Shown one piece after another: positions 16,506-25,171 of a DNA stretch of 37,044 bases. Origin of the DNA: DATDAW01 sp036524675 (GTDB taxonomy: Bacteria > Verrucomicrobiota > Verrucomicrobiia > Chthoniobacterales > DASVRZ01); assembly GCA_036524675.1 (NCBI GenBank), contig DATDBU010000139.1, positions 1-37,044 of the forward strand. The letters run 5' to 3'. Position 1 is the stretch's first letter, and each line of letters begins with the position of its first letter. Under the pieces are notes generated by a model that did no database searches, was not told the DNA's origin, and worked only from the letters and a program-made list of their open reading frames with translations. The position numbers and the translations under genes were made by a program.

Positions 16506-17341
16506 CAACCTTTCGCGGCTCCAGCGGTTAAACCCGCCACAATCCGGTATTGGAACATCAGAACGAGGACGATCAGCGGGACGGTGACAACCATCGAAGC
16601 CGCCATGATGGAACCCCACGGCTGTTCGAATGAACTCGTGCCGCTGAATTGCGAAATCGCAACCGGCACGGTTTTCATGTTGTCCGTGACCGTAAAAGTT
16701 AGCGCGAACAGAAACTCATTCCATGCCGCAATAAATGCCAGCAGTCCGGTCGAAACCAATCCCGGTATCGTCAGCGGCAACAGAATCTGCCAGAACACGC
16801 GCATCGGCGACGCGCCATCGACATAGGCGCTTTCTTCCAATTCCTTGGGCAAACCACGGAAATACTGCGTCATGACCCAAATCGTGAAAGGCATCGTGAA
16901 GATGAGATAGGTAAGGATCAACCCCGCACGGGTGTTAAACAATCCCAACGTTTTCAGCATCACGAACAAACCCGACAGCACCGATATCTGGGGAAACATC
17001 GTCATCGTTAGCACGATGTACAGAACCGAGCGTTTGAAACGAAACGGCAGCCGTCCGAGCGCGTACGCGCAAAAACTCCCAAGCAACAGCGACACCAATA
17101 CTGTGACCCCCGCGATGATGATGGAGTTCAACAAACTCGCCATGAAGCGCGGATCATGAAAAACGGCGAAATAGTGCGCCATCGTTAGCTTCGTAGGAAG
17201 CAGTTTGGTCGAAAACAGCTCCTGCCCCGGCCTGAAGGACGAGAGCATCGCCCAAAAGAATGGGAACAAGTTAAACAGGAGCACCGCGGCCACCAGGAGG
17301 TAGAACAGTGCCTTCAGCAGAATGGCTTTTCCGGAGTTCAT
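16505..17341 (-). CDS. Carbohydrate ABC transporter permease, MalG/ThuG type
   Basis: The 278-residue inner-membrane permease has about six membrane helices. The first is LLKALFYLLVAAVLLFNLFPFFWAML. The EAA loop that contacts the ATPase reads ELEESAYVDGASPMRVFWQILLPLTIPGL. The periplasmic segment FRPGQELFSTKLLPTKLTMAHY is typical of MalG-like subunits. It imports an oligosaccharide or disaccharide together with the adjacent MalF-type permease. Its ATG overlaps the upstream permease stop as ATGA, so the two are translationally coupled. No ATPase gene follows; in many bacteria a shared MsmX/UgpC-type ATPase is encoded elsewhere. The sugar is likely trehalose, maltose or similar, by analogy with ThuE-like binding proteins. 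Confidence 0.92.
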   Translation of the reverse strand: MNSGKAILLKALFYLLVAAVLLFNLFPFFWAMLSSFRPGQELFSTKLLPTKLTMAHYFAVFHDPRFMASLLNSIIIAGVTVLVSLLLGSFCAYALGRLPFRFKRSVLYIVLTMTMFPQISVLSGLFVMLKTLGLFNTRAGLILTYLIFTMPFTIWVMTQYFRGLPKELEESAYVDGASPMRVFWQILLPLTIPGLVSTGLLAFIAAWNEFLFALTFTVTDNMKTVPVAISQFSGTSSFEQPWGSIMAASMVVTVPLIVLVLMFQYRIVAGLTAGAAKG

Positions 17342-18225
17342 TCGAAACTAGTCTTGCTGAAGCGGGTATAAATGACCACAAACAGCATGATGATCAGGAG
17401 GATGATGATAGAGGCCGCCGATCCGGTCCCCGCATCCAGGTAATCAATGAGTTGTTGCCGGTTATAGATCGCCATCGTGGCCATGTTCCCCTGGCCGCCG
17501 ACCATAACGTAGAAAATATCAAACACGCGCAACGCGTCGAGCGTCCGAAAAATGACCGCTACGAGTAATGTCGGTAACAAAAGGGGCAGAGTTATTTTGA
17601 AGAATTTCTTAACGCCTGTGGCTCCATCGATTGCTGCAGCTTCATAGAGCTCGCCAGAAATGAGGCCCAAGCCGGCTAGAATCAACAACGCCATGAACGG
17701 CGTCGTTTTCCAAACGTCCACTGCGATGATGACAGGCATCGCCGTTTCGGGTGTCGCCAGCCATGCTATCTTTTCCGGGATGATGTGCAGATTGGTTAGA
17801 ATGATATTGCTCACGCCATAGATGTCGTTAAACATCCATTTCCAAATCTGCGAGGAGATAACCGTAGGAATAGCCCAGGGAATCAAAATCGCGACGCGAA
17901 CCAGCGTGCGCCCCCTAAAATTAGAATTCGCAACCAATGCCACAACCAGACCCAGGATCACTTCCAACGTCACCGAAAAGAACGAAAATATCAGCGTATT
18001 TTTGACCGAGACCCAGAAATCGGGATCCGACAAAATAAATTGATAGTTGGCAAGTCCTATGAAGATGGCCGGAGTAACTCCATCCAGTCTGTACTGCATG
18101 AAGGAATACTTGATTACCTGGAAAAGCGGAAAACCGATGACCAGGAATACAACGACGACAGCTGGCAGGATAAGCCACCATGCCAGCTTTCTCTGGTAGT
18201 CCAGCAATTCGACAGATTTTGCCAC
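17338..18225 (-). CDS. Carbohydrate ABC transporter permease, MalF/ThuF type
   Basis: The 295-residue inner-membrane permease begins with a cytoplasmic tail and a helix (LAWWLILPAVVVVFLVIGFPLFQVI), has a periplasmic loop, and five further helices. The EAA motif ELYEAAAIDGATGVKKFFKITLPLLLPTL is clear. The segment VRVAILIPWAIPTVISSQIWKWMFNDIYGVSN is characteristic of the UgpA/ThuF group. It forms a heterodimer with the downstream MalG-type subunit, to which it is coupled by an ATGA overlap. It starts 32 bp after the binding-protein gene. The C-terminal sequence FVVIYTRFSKTSFE is intact. Confidence 0.92.
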   Translation of the reverse strand: MAKSVELLDYQRKLAWWLILPAVVVVFLVIGFPLFQVIKYSFMQYRLDGVTPAIFIGLANYQFILSDPDFWVSVKNTLIFSFFSVTLEVILGLVVALVANSNFRGRTLVRVAILIPWAIPTVISSQIWKWMFNDIYGVSNIILTNLHIIPEKIAWLATPETAMPVIIAVDVWKTTPFMALLILAGLGLISGELYEAAAIDGATGVKKFFKITLPLLLPTLLVAVIFRTLDALRVFDIFYVMVGGQGNMATMAIYNRQQLIDYLDAGTGSAASIIILLIIMLFVVIYTRFSKTSFE

Positions 18226-18257
18226 GGCCAGGAAGTGGTTAAAGCGGTAGACAGCAG

Positions 18258-19562
18258 CTATTTAACGACGCGACGGGCGGTACGTTCGATTTGCTGAACC
18301 GCTTTTTCCGGAGTCGATCCACCCGAGAGCATCGTGTTCACATTCTGAAAGATTGCCGTGGACACCTGGTTGTAGTTGGCTCCGGTAACAGTCGAAGGAC
18401 GCGCCACAGCATTTTCCAGCACCGGAAGAACGTTCTTAAACCACGGGTTCTTTGCGAGGATGTCTGGATCCGAATAAAGCGCCGGCAGGGTCGGAATATA
18501 GGTCAGTTCCAACGCCCTCCTTTTTTGGGCCTGTGGCGAGCAGAGGGAACGCACGAGATCGGCGGCAACTTCGGGGTGTTTCGAATACTTGGAGACCATT
18601 ATCTGCCAGCCGCCGAGTGTAGCGGCGTTCTTTCCGTTTTCTCCGCCTTTCGGCAAAACGGTGATATCAAACTTGCCGGAGATCGCGCTCTTGGGATCGG
18701 CTCCGAGTGCGTAGGCATAAGGCCAGTTCCGCATGAAAGCAGCATGTCCTCCCTGCCATGTATTGCGCGCTTCCTCTTCTCCGTAAATCGTGACGCCTTT
18801 TGGGGAAATCGTACCCACCCAGCTTTTGGCGGTCGCGAGAGCTTTGATGGCTTGCGGATTGTTAATGGTAATTTTTTTGTCCGGATCGATAACTGTGCCC
18901 CCGCCGTAGCTGAAAATCCATTCAACGGCATTACACGTCACGCTTTCACTCGCTTTACCCTCAAAAACAAAACCCTGAAAATCCCGTTGTCCCGCCTTCC
19001 GCTCGCCGTCCTGAATGGTTTTCGCCTGTGTCGTGAGTTCCTCCCACGTGGCAGGAGGGCCTTTGAACCCGTATTTTTCCAAAAGGTCCGTCCGATAGTA
19101 CAACAGGCCGGCGTCTGAATGGGATGGCAGCCCAACCAATTGCCCTCCAACGGTATTATTCTCAATAATCCGCGGGAAGTGCGCTTTAATTTCATCTTCT
19201 TTCAAATATTTCTTGAGATCGACCGCGTGGGGAGCGGCAATGCCCGGCCAGATTACGTCGATCATGTACACATCGATATCCGGGCTTTTTGCAGCCCAAT
19301 ACTGCTGGAACTGCTGAAGGCATTCGGACGCATCGTTGGGCCGGCTGATATATTCAAGCTTGTTGCCAGTGGATTTGGCCCATTCTTCAGCCGCCGCCCT
19401 AAACCATCGCCCACCTTCGCCGACATCGGAATCGCCGGCAAAACGAATGGTGACACCCTGGGCAAAACCAGCCGGCGCGAACGCCAACAGTAAAAATAGC
19501 GGAGCTACGACGCGACAGACAGCTCGACGAAAAACCTGCGAAAGGGGGAATCTAAGTTTCAT
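18258..19562 (-). CDS. Sugar ABC transporter substrate-binding protein, ThuE-like (trehalose/maltose type)
   Basis: This 434-residue extracellular solute-binding protein of family 1 has a Sec signal peptide (VVAPLFLLLAFAPAGFAQG, cleavage after FAQ). Family features are the opening strand VTIRFAGD, SPDIDVYMIDVIWPGIAAPH, GGQLVGLPSHSDAGLLYYRTDLLEKYGFKGPPATWEEL, and the sugar-stacking aromatic region NTWQGGHAAFMRNWPYAYALG. These closely resemble ThuE-type trehalose/maltose/sucrose receptors. It is the first gene of the E-F-G operon. The upstream leader carries a hairpin directly before the start codon. The exact sugar is inferred from resemblance only. Confidence 0.9.
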   Translation of the reverse strand: MKLRFPLSQVFRRAVCRVVAPLFLLLAFAPAGFAQGVTIRFAGDSDVGEGGRWFRAAAEEWAKSTGNKLEYISRPNDASECLQQFQQYWAAKSPDIDVYMIDVIWPGIAAPHAVDLKKYLKEDEIKAHFPRIIENNTVGGQLVGLPSHSDAGLLYYRTDLLEKYGFKGPPATWEELTTQAKTIQDGERKAGQRDFQGFVFEGKASESVTCNAVEWIFSYGGGTVIDPDKKITINNPQAIKALATAKSWVGTISPKGVTIYGEEEARNTWQGGHAAFMRNWPYAYALGADPKSAISGKFDITVLPKGGENGKNAATLGGWQIMVSKYSKHPEVAADLVRSLCSPQAQKRRALELTYIPTLPALYSDPDILAKNPWFKNVLPVLENAVARPSTVTGANYNQVSTAIFQNVNTMLSGGSTPEKAVQQIERTARRVVK

Positions 19563-19581
19563 AGAGAAGAACAGCGCTAAA

Positions 19582-19602
19582 CTGCCCCTCTATGCGGGGC
19601 AG
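19582..19602 (-). promoter_or_regulatory. Leader hairpin with loop complementary to the start codon of the binding-protein gene
   Basis: On the minus strand CTGCCCC-GCATAGA-GGGGCAG forms a 7-bp GC-rich stem 19 nt before the ATG. The loop bases CATAGA are the exact complement of TCTATG (19565-19560), which includes the start codon. A pseudoknot that masks the start is therefore possible. Confidence 0.45.
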
Positions 19603-19622
19603 AAATGGATGTGGGGGAGGAG

Positions 19623-19661
19623 AGTTGAATACAACTTCGACAGCCTCGTTTTGACTGTCAA
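19623..19661. promoter_or_regulatory. Two small palindromes upstream of the sugar ABC operon (candidate operators)
   Basis: AGTTG-AATA-CAACT (19623-19636) and TTGAC-T-GTCAA (19651-19661, perfect arms) lie 61-99 bp before the start codon. The second contains TTGACA on the minus strand, a perfect -35 hexamer, though no -10 is found at the proper distance. The remaining intergenic stretch (19662-19865) shows only one short hairpin, CCCGC-AAGG-GCGGG (19729-19742). Confidence 0.35.
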
Positions 19662-19865
19662 GGAACTTTTAGTTCATGGGCACCAACGATTTACCTATTC
19701 TGGAAAAGTTAGCCGAGATCCGGAGGAGCCCGCAAGGGCGGGAGAATTTGCCGATCACGAAGCCACGCCACAAGAACTTCTCAGCTTCATCAACATCCCG
19801 TGCCTAAGGATGCAGAAGGGGCGCATGGTTCGGTGAGAAAAACGTGCCCAGCACCTTGGAAAACA

Positions 19866-19897
19866 AGCCCCCGTTTTCGTGGAAGAAACCGGGGGCT
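19866..19897 (-). terminator. Rho-independent terminator of the maltoporin-like gene
   Basis: On the minus strand AGCCCCCG pairs with CGGGGGCT, extended by a TTT/AAA part, and is followed by TGTTTT. It lies 37 bp beyond the porin stop and separates the porin transcript from the ABC operon downstream. Confidence 0.85.
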
Positions 19898-19933
19898 CGC
19901 AATTAAACTACTGGAACTGAGTGAAACGGTGGT

Positions 19934-21703
19934 TTACCACCAGACTTCCACCTGGGTACCGAAGGTCCAGCCTTCAGTAGCATCGGCGTAGGACGAACCA
20001 CCGATGGAGCCTTTCAACTCTTCATCCCAGATGGCGTAGGTCGCATAGACACGCAATTCAGGCCGGCTGAAGAAGCCGCCGTTCTTGGGGTCTTTCGGCT
20101 TGATGGTCGGAGCGATCGTAAAGATCCCAAAACCGCCGGCGTTTCCAACGTTGCTGCCGCTGCGGACGTTGTCCACGTAGTTGTAACCGGCCTGGCCCTG
20201 GATGGCGAGGTTATCGGCAATCCAGAAGACCGGGCGAATACCGACACCGTATGTGTTGGTTTCACCCGAAGTGGTGATCAGATCACCCGTCAGATTGGAA
20301 CCCGAGAAACCCGTGTAGCCCTGGTCATCGTATTGATAGACACCCCAAGCCTCGAGGGCAAAGTTGTCGGTGGGATTCCAGACGTAATGCACGTTGGCCC
20401 GGATACGCTGGCTATCACTGTAGGGATCAATATCGGCAAACGTCCCAAACGGAAGGCCGGCTTGAGCAAGTGCGGAGGCATACGCACCGCCGATTTTGTC
20501 GAGATCCACTCCAGCGCCGATGTTAGTGAGTCCGTATCCGTAGATGGCAGCGAATTGGAGAAGGCTACCAGCGCCGAATTTGTACTCATAGATCGCACCA
20601 CCGCCGAGACCCCATGCGTCTTCAAGGTGTGCGTTGCCGTCCACCGTGTCGTCTGCGCGGTCCGTGATGGTGAAATTGCCGCCTTTCTGGTAGTTAGCGA
20701 GAAAGACGAACTTCAGTTTGCCGCCGAGGAAATCGACATCGCCAAGGCGAACGTCGAGTGTGTGCTTATAGAATGGGCCGCCGTCGTCAGCCACATACCG
20801 CTGGAATAAACCATCCGGTTCATTGTGGACATCACCGACGCCATCTTTGATACCGCCCAAGTAGGCGACCTGCAATTTGCTAAAGCCTAAGTCGATGTTA
20901 TAGGCGCCTAAACCGTATCCCGACGTATCCAGAAAGAAGTAATCGTTTCCGTGGATATCGTAACGGTCATAGAACCGTTGACCGCCCCAGACGGTAACGT
21001 CGGGCGCGCTCTTGAAGACATTCTTGAACTCCATGAAAACCTCCCGTAGCCCGATATCAAATCCGTCGTTACCCGTGTATACGGCGGAATCTTTGTCGGT
21101 ATTATTGACGATAGATGGAGTCACTTGGAACTTGACATCCATTTTGTCGGGATCGTCCCCGAGGAGGTGATTCTGGATGAATTTCAATTCCATATAGGTG
21201 TCGGGCTCGTTACCGAGACGCATACGACCACCATAGTTTTCCGGAATAACAAACGTGCTAACTTGACCACGACCATTGCCATTGAAACCGACACCAGCAC
21301 GAACGTAAGCCGAAAATTTGAAATTGCGGGTAAACGATTCGAGCGGCGGGAGATCCAGGGCTGGGGTTTTGTCCAGAACCCCTTTCCCGTCGGTCGTGCC
21401 CACGCCAGCTTCCGTCATCGGAGCGCTGAACATAGCTCTGGTTTCCATCGCTTTCATTTTGGATTCCATCGCTTGGATGCGGACTTCGTACTGCTCCTGC
21501 ATCGCTTTCATCTCCTTCCGAATGTCAGAGATGTTTTCCGTGTCTCCGGTACCGATCTGAGCGAACGCACTACTCGCGGCGAGAACCGCACAACTTGCTG
21601 CCAGTGACAGCATGCGCCGCGCCCGGGCATAAAGACGCGACGAATCAATTTTGGCATTTGTACAAATGGAGGGAATGCTACGCATAGGGGCGTTAGATTT
21701 CAC
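19934..21703 (-). CDS. Maltoporin-like (LamB family) outer-membrane sugar porin
   Basis: The protein has up to 589 residues. A signal peptide (ARRMLSLAASCAVLAASSAFA) is followed by a coiled-coil region (about residues 55-90, DIRKEMKAMQEQYEVRIQAMESKMKAME) that may tie the barrel to the cell wall. The rest is an alternating beta-barrel pattern ending in an aromatic residue (VEVWW). The block VWGGQRFYDRYDIHGNDYFFLDTSGYGLGAYNIDLGFSKLQVAYL closely resembles the LamB block around RFYQRHDVH. It admits maltodextrin-like sugars through the outer membrane, which fits the adjacent thuEFG-like ABC importer. The start is uncertain: GTG 21703, ATG 21685, or ATG 21613 directly at the signal peptide; none has a clear ribosome site. 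It has its own promoter and terminator. Confidence 0.88.
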   Translation of the reverse strand: MKSNAPMRSIPSICTNAKIDSSRLYARARRMLSLAASCAVLAASSAFAQIGTGDTENISDIRKEMKAMQEQYEVRIQAMESKMKAMETRAMFSAPMTEAGVGTTDGKGVLDKTPALDLPPLESFTRNFKFSAYVRAGVGFNGNGRGQVSTFVIPENYGGRMRLGNEPDTYMELKFIQNHLLGDDPDKMDVKFQVTPSIVNNTDKDSAVYTGNDGFDIGLREVFMEFKNVFKSAPDVTVWGGQRFYDRYDIHGNDYFFLDTSGYGLGAYNIDLGFSKLQVAYLGGIKDGVGDVHNEPDGLFQRYVADDGGPFYKHTLDVRLGDVDFLGGKLKFVFLANYQKGGNFTITDRADDTVDGNAHLEDAWGLGGGAIYEYKFGAGSLLQFAAIYGYGLTNIGAGVDLDKIGGAYASALAQAGLPFGTFADIDPYSDSQRIRANVHYVWNPTDNFALEAWGVYQYDDQGYTGFSGSNLTGDLITTSGETNTYGVGIRPVFWIADNLAIQGQAGYNYVDNVRSGSNVGNAGGFGIFTIAPTIKPKDPKNGGFFSRPELRVYATYAIWDEELKGSIGGSSYADATEGWTFGTQVEVWW

Positions 21704-21803
21704 AATATTTGGTTAAGGTGCTAGGGGAGAGGGTTAAGGGACATAAACGACCGTTTCGCAGCCGTTCGAGGCGAAATAACAAAATAAGCGCCGACAAATG
21801 TCC

Positions 21804-21832
21804 ATATTATTTTTTGAATTTTTTTTGCACAA
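21804..21832 (-). promoter_or_regulatory. Sigma70-type promoter of the maltoporin-like gene
   Basis: On the minus strand TTGTGC (21832-21827) and TAATAT (21809-21804) are exactly 17 bp apart. The spacer consists almost wholly of two A-tracts, so the DNA is probably curved. The 5' leader would be about 95 nt to the GTG start. The rest of the divergent 239-bp region has no other clear signal. Confidence 0.6.
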
Positions 21833-21942
21833 TGTTGTCACGTTGGAATCTCGATTGCGGGTTTTTGCGTAAAAATCACGTTAATACAGGTCCTGGCGCT
21901 CCTGTTGGACATCGTCCATGACTGTCTTAAAATGGAAATCCC

Positions 21943-24900
21943 GTGACAACCTCCGCTCCTGCCCTCACCACAAAGAGACGTCGGCGAATCTTCAGCCGCT
22001 GGCGAGTTACTCTGGCGATTCTCCTCGCATTGGGTGTGGCTTTCTATGTCTTCCAGCCGCAGCTTTTCTCCTGGATCGTCCGGAATCGGCTTCCGGCCGA
22101 GCTGAAAAAGCATCATCTCACCCTGACAATGGACAAGGTGGAGGGGGATTTTTTTAGCGGCAGAATTGTCCTGGGAAATGCCGTGCTGGCCTCCGAAATC
22201 CATCCGGCGTCCAAGGCGGAATTTGGGACTTTTGACGTTAAATTTTCACCGTGGCGATGCCTGTTTCAGCGGGACCGTGGCGACAGGCCAGACAAAAATC
22301 CGGTCACAGCCATCAAGTTGGTGAACACGAAAATCCGCTGGGACCTGAACGCTGCGGCCTCCGTGTCAGAAAAACAGAGCCGTGTGACAGGTGAGATGAG
22401 CTCGATGAACAAATGGTTTCCTGCCAGTATCATCGGTTCGGAAGTGTCGATTGACGCGGCCTGGCCCAACGGTTCAGCGGCGGCGGAGGGTATGGAATTC
22501 GACTTCCGCCAGGATGCTGCGGGGACATTTGCGCTACCAAAACTGACCGTCGTCACGCCCAAATGGAAACGTAGCTTTTCTGATTTGGAGGGAACGACGG
22601 CTTTGAAGGAAAAGGCTCTTTATGCTGGAGGATTCAAGTTTTCCGATGACCTCGTCCTTGAACGTGCGGCTCTCGATTTTGCAGAAATCGAGCGAGGCGA
22701 GGTTATGTCGGACATGGAATTCCGCGCTTTCGGAGGGCAACTTCGGGCCGACAGCCGGTGGGATATACGGAAGGCGTCGGCGTTCCTGGATACGGCGGCA
22801 TCGTTTTGGAACATGTCGGTTGACCAGATCGGTGCGTTCATCCGAAGCGAAGCATTTGCGGCGGGAACGATCCATGAGGGACGGTTTTCGTTTCGCGGAA
22901 ATCCTGCAGACGCCACCAACGCAACGATCACGCTTCGGCTGAATGCGACGGATTTCCGATGGCACAAACGCCGCTGGAACTCGCTGGTGGCGAGCGCGCT
23001 GCTGGTAAATCACCGCCTGGAGATCCCCCAGTTTAGCCTCGTGCAGGACAAGAATCAGATTGAGCTGAACGGCAATCTTCAAATGCCGCCGGACTGGAAA
23101 ACGTTGCCGACGCAATTTCGCCTTAACATTCAGGCACAAATCGATGACCTAGGCGCTGCAGCGGCAATCATCGCGCCCAATCAGAAAATGGTGGCGGGCG
23201 AGGCGTTTTTTGCGGGGACGATAAGCAATCAGCAAGGGCAGCTCTCTGGAAGATTAAGGATGCGCGGGGGCCCACTCACTCTCAGCGGGGTGGCGATTGA
23301 CCGCGTCCGGGGCGATCTCGAGTTGCTGGGCACCGAGGTCCGGGCGACGAATTTTGAGTTTGCTCATCGCGACGATTGGGCAACAGGTTCCGGGACATTC
23401 AGCCTTGGAGAACAGCGACGATACTCGGCAAAACTAGAGCTTGCTGCGCAAAACATCGCGGAATACCGGGCAATTTTGCCACCGACAATCTCTGAACACG
23501 CAGTGGCCGGAGGCATTCATCTGTGGTGGAGTGGCGATGGCAGTCCCGGGGTCCATTCCGGTGCATTCAAAGCCACACTCGATGATTTCGTCCTGTCTCG
23601 GGCGGCCAACGCCGTTCCGCTGGATGTAAACACGGACGGCTCTTACTCGCCAGGAGGCATTTCGCTCAATCACCTCCACGTCGAACGACCGGAGACGAAA
23701 CTCGACACCATAGTGATCGTGCGACCGGAAACTCTGGAGTTCCGCGAATTGAAGGTTGCCGGAAAAGCCGGAGCCAAACTCGAAGGCAACATTGAGCTGC
23801 CGGTTAACGTCTTGAAAGCGCTTAACGAACCAAAGCTCGCCGCGCTTTTGGATTCATCGAAAGCAGCCTCGGGAAAACTTTCCGCAACAAAAATTCACCT
23901 CGAAGATTTGGCGGAACTCTCCGGGCGGCATTACCCGATACGAGGGATGGCGACATTCGATGCGACCGTGGCAGGCACCTGGCCCGAGTTTAAGCTCGAC
24001 GCCGCCGGCCAGGGGCAGGACCTGTCATTTCCCTCGCCTGTCGCAACATCACAAAAGACCGAAGTGGATTCGTTCTCCGGCAGTCTCCATGTCGCCGATC
24101 AACGGTTGCGATTTTCGATCAAAGCCACGCCCTCTTCGACGGCAAAACTTAACCTTGAAGGCGAGTTAGGGATCAAAACGGACGCGGCTTCGCTGTCACA
24201 GAACCAAATTTTAGCCCTTGACGCGCCCCTCGAAGTGAAGGCTGCCGGGCAGGATTTCGTCGTCGCCGAATTGCACCCCTGGATACCGGCTTCGAGAGCT
24301 TTTGATGGCCGACTGAATGGCCTCGTCAACATTTCCGGCGTCCCAAAATCTCCTGTTTTTGAAGGAAACTTGCGAGTCGCAAACGGTTCCTGGACTGCCA
24401 ACTTCCTGGATGCTCCCGTGAAGCGACTTACGGGCACATTCGATTTTCAGAACCAGGCCGTTATCATCAAGGATGTCGCCGGGGAATATCGCGGTGGAAA
24501 ATTTTCGGTCACGGGCCGTGCCGGAATAGATCCCACGGCGGACGTGACACTTCAAATTCGGGCAAGCGAAATTCCACTTACGCCGAGTGAAGGTTTTGAG
24601 GCTGTGGCGGACGGGAACGTATCTCTGACAGGGCCATCCAGCGCACGGCAGCTCAAAGGAGACATCACATTAAAAAAGGCGGTGACAAATCGGAGCTTTC
24701 AGCTTGCGAAGCGGCCTCGATCCGTACGGTCGGGTGCTTCGCCGATCTCTTCATTCCGTCTGCCATGGATACCAGACAATTGGGGTTTGAACCTGAAAAT
24801 CAATACGGAAGGCCCACTGCGAACACCTGATTGGCAGCTATTTCCGGATGTTACCGTCACAGGAACCGCGAATCGCCCCTATTTCCACGGCAGTCTCAAT

Positions 24901-25104
24901 GGTGTGTCCCCCACCGGAAAAGTGACTGTCTATTTCCGGAACCAACCGCTGGAACAAGGGCTCGTCGGGTTCATATTGGGAATATCGAACGGCGCCACAC
25001 CGATCGCGTCCAACGAAAGCAATCCGTGGAATATTTCGACTCTCCTGCCGTTTCTGCCCGCGCTCGCGCAGGACGTTTATCCCAAATTCACTCCCAACCC
25101 GTAG
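21943..25104 (+). CDS. AsmA/TamB/YdbH-like envelope protein, probable intermembrane lipid-transfer bridge
   Basis: The 1053-residue protein has an N-terminal anchor (RWRVTLAILLALGVAFYVFQPQLF). About 1000 residues of alternating polar and hydrophobic beta-strand sequence follow. Repeated motifs such as LEGNIELPV, GEYRGGKFSVTGRAGIDPTADVTLQIRASEIPL and TVTGTANRPYFHGSLNGVSPTG are typical of AsmA-like and TamB/DUF490-type proteins and of YdbH. These form long hydrophobic grooves that carry phospholipids between the inner and outer membranes. The opening RLPAELKKHHLTLTMDKVEGDFFSGRIVLGNAVL also fits. The start is GTG 21943 with GGA about 8 bp upstream. It is divergent from the porin. Membership of the superfamily is likely; which branch is uncertain. 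Confidence 0.75.
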   Translation: MTTSAPALTTKRRRRIFSRWRVTLAILLALGVAFYVFQPQLFSWIVRNRLPAELKKHHLTLTMDKVEGDFFSGRIVLGNAVLASEIHPASKAEFGTFDVKFSPWRCLFQRDRGDRPDKNPVTAIKLVNTKIRWDLNAAASVSEKQSRVTGEMSSMNKWFPASIIGSEVSIDAAWPNGSAAAEGMEFDFRQDAAGTFALPKLTVVTPKWKRSFSDLEGTTALKEKALYAGGFKFSDDLVLERAALDFAEIERGEVMSDMEFRAFGGQLRADSRWDIRKASAFLDTAASFWNMSVDQIGAFIRSEAFAAGTIHEGRFSFRGNPADATNATITLRLNATDFRWHKRRWNSLVASALLVNHRLEIPQFSLVQDKNQIELNGNLQMPPDWKTLPTQFRLNIQAQIDDLGAAAAIIAPNQKMVAGEAFFAGTISNQQGQLSGRLRMRGGPLTLSGVAIDRVRGDLELLGTEVRATNFEFAHRDDWATGSGTFSLGEQRRYSAKLELAAQNIAEYRAILPPTISEHAVAGGIHLWWSGDGSPGVHSGAFKATLDDFVLSRAANAVPLDVNTDGSYSPGGISLNHLHVERPETKLDTIVIVRPETLEFRELKVAGKAGAKLEGNIELPVNVLKALNEPKLAALLDSSKAASGKLSATKIHLEDLAELSGRHYPIRGMATFDATVAGTWPEFKLDAAGQGQDLSFPSPVATSQKTEVDSFSGSLHVADQRLRFSIKATPSSTAKLNLEGELGIKTDAASLSQNQILALDAPLEVKAAGQDFVVAELHPWIPASRAFDGRLNGLVNISGVPKSPVFEGNLRVANGSWTANFLDAPVKRLTGTFDFQNQAVIIKDVAGEYRGGKFSVTGRAGIDPTADVTLQIRASEIPLTPSEGFEAVADGNVSLTGPSSARQLKGDITLKKAVTNRSFQLAKRPRSVRSGASPISSFRLPWIPDNWGLNLKINTEGPLRTPDWQLFPDVTVTGTANRPYFHGSLNGVSPTGKVTVYFRNQPLEQGLVGFILGISNGATPIASNESNPWNISTLLPFLPALAQDVYPKFTPNP

Positions 25105-25171
25105 CAAAACGCGTTGAGGTTTTATTCCTTCAATTGCGGGATGGGTGTGACGGACGATTCTTTTTTAAAAC

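Noticed and set aside
18291..19118. 275-codon plus-strand frame opposite the binding-protein gene
   Set aside because: The minus strand carries a clear family 1 solute-binding protein with a signal peptide; the plus frame is a shadow.
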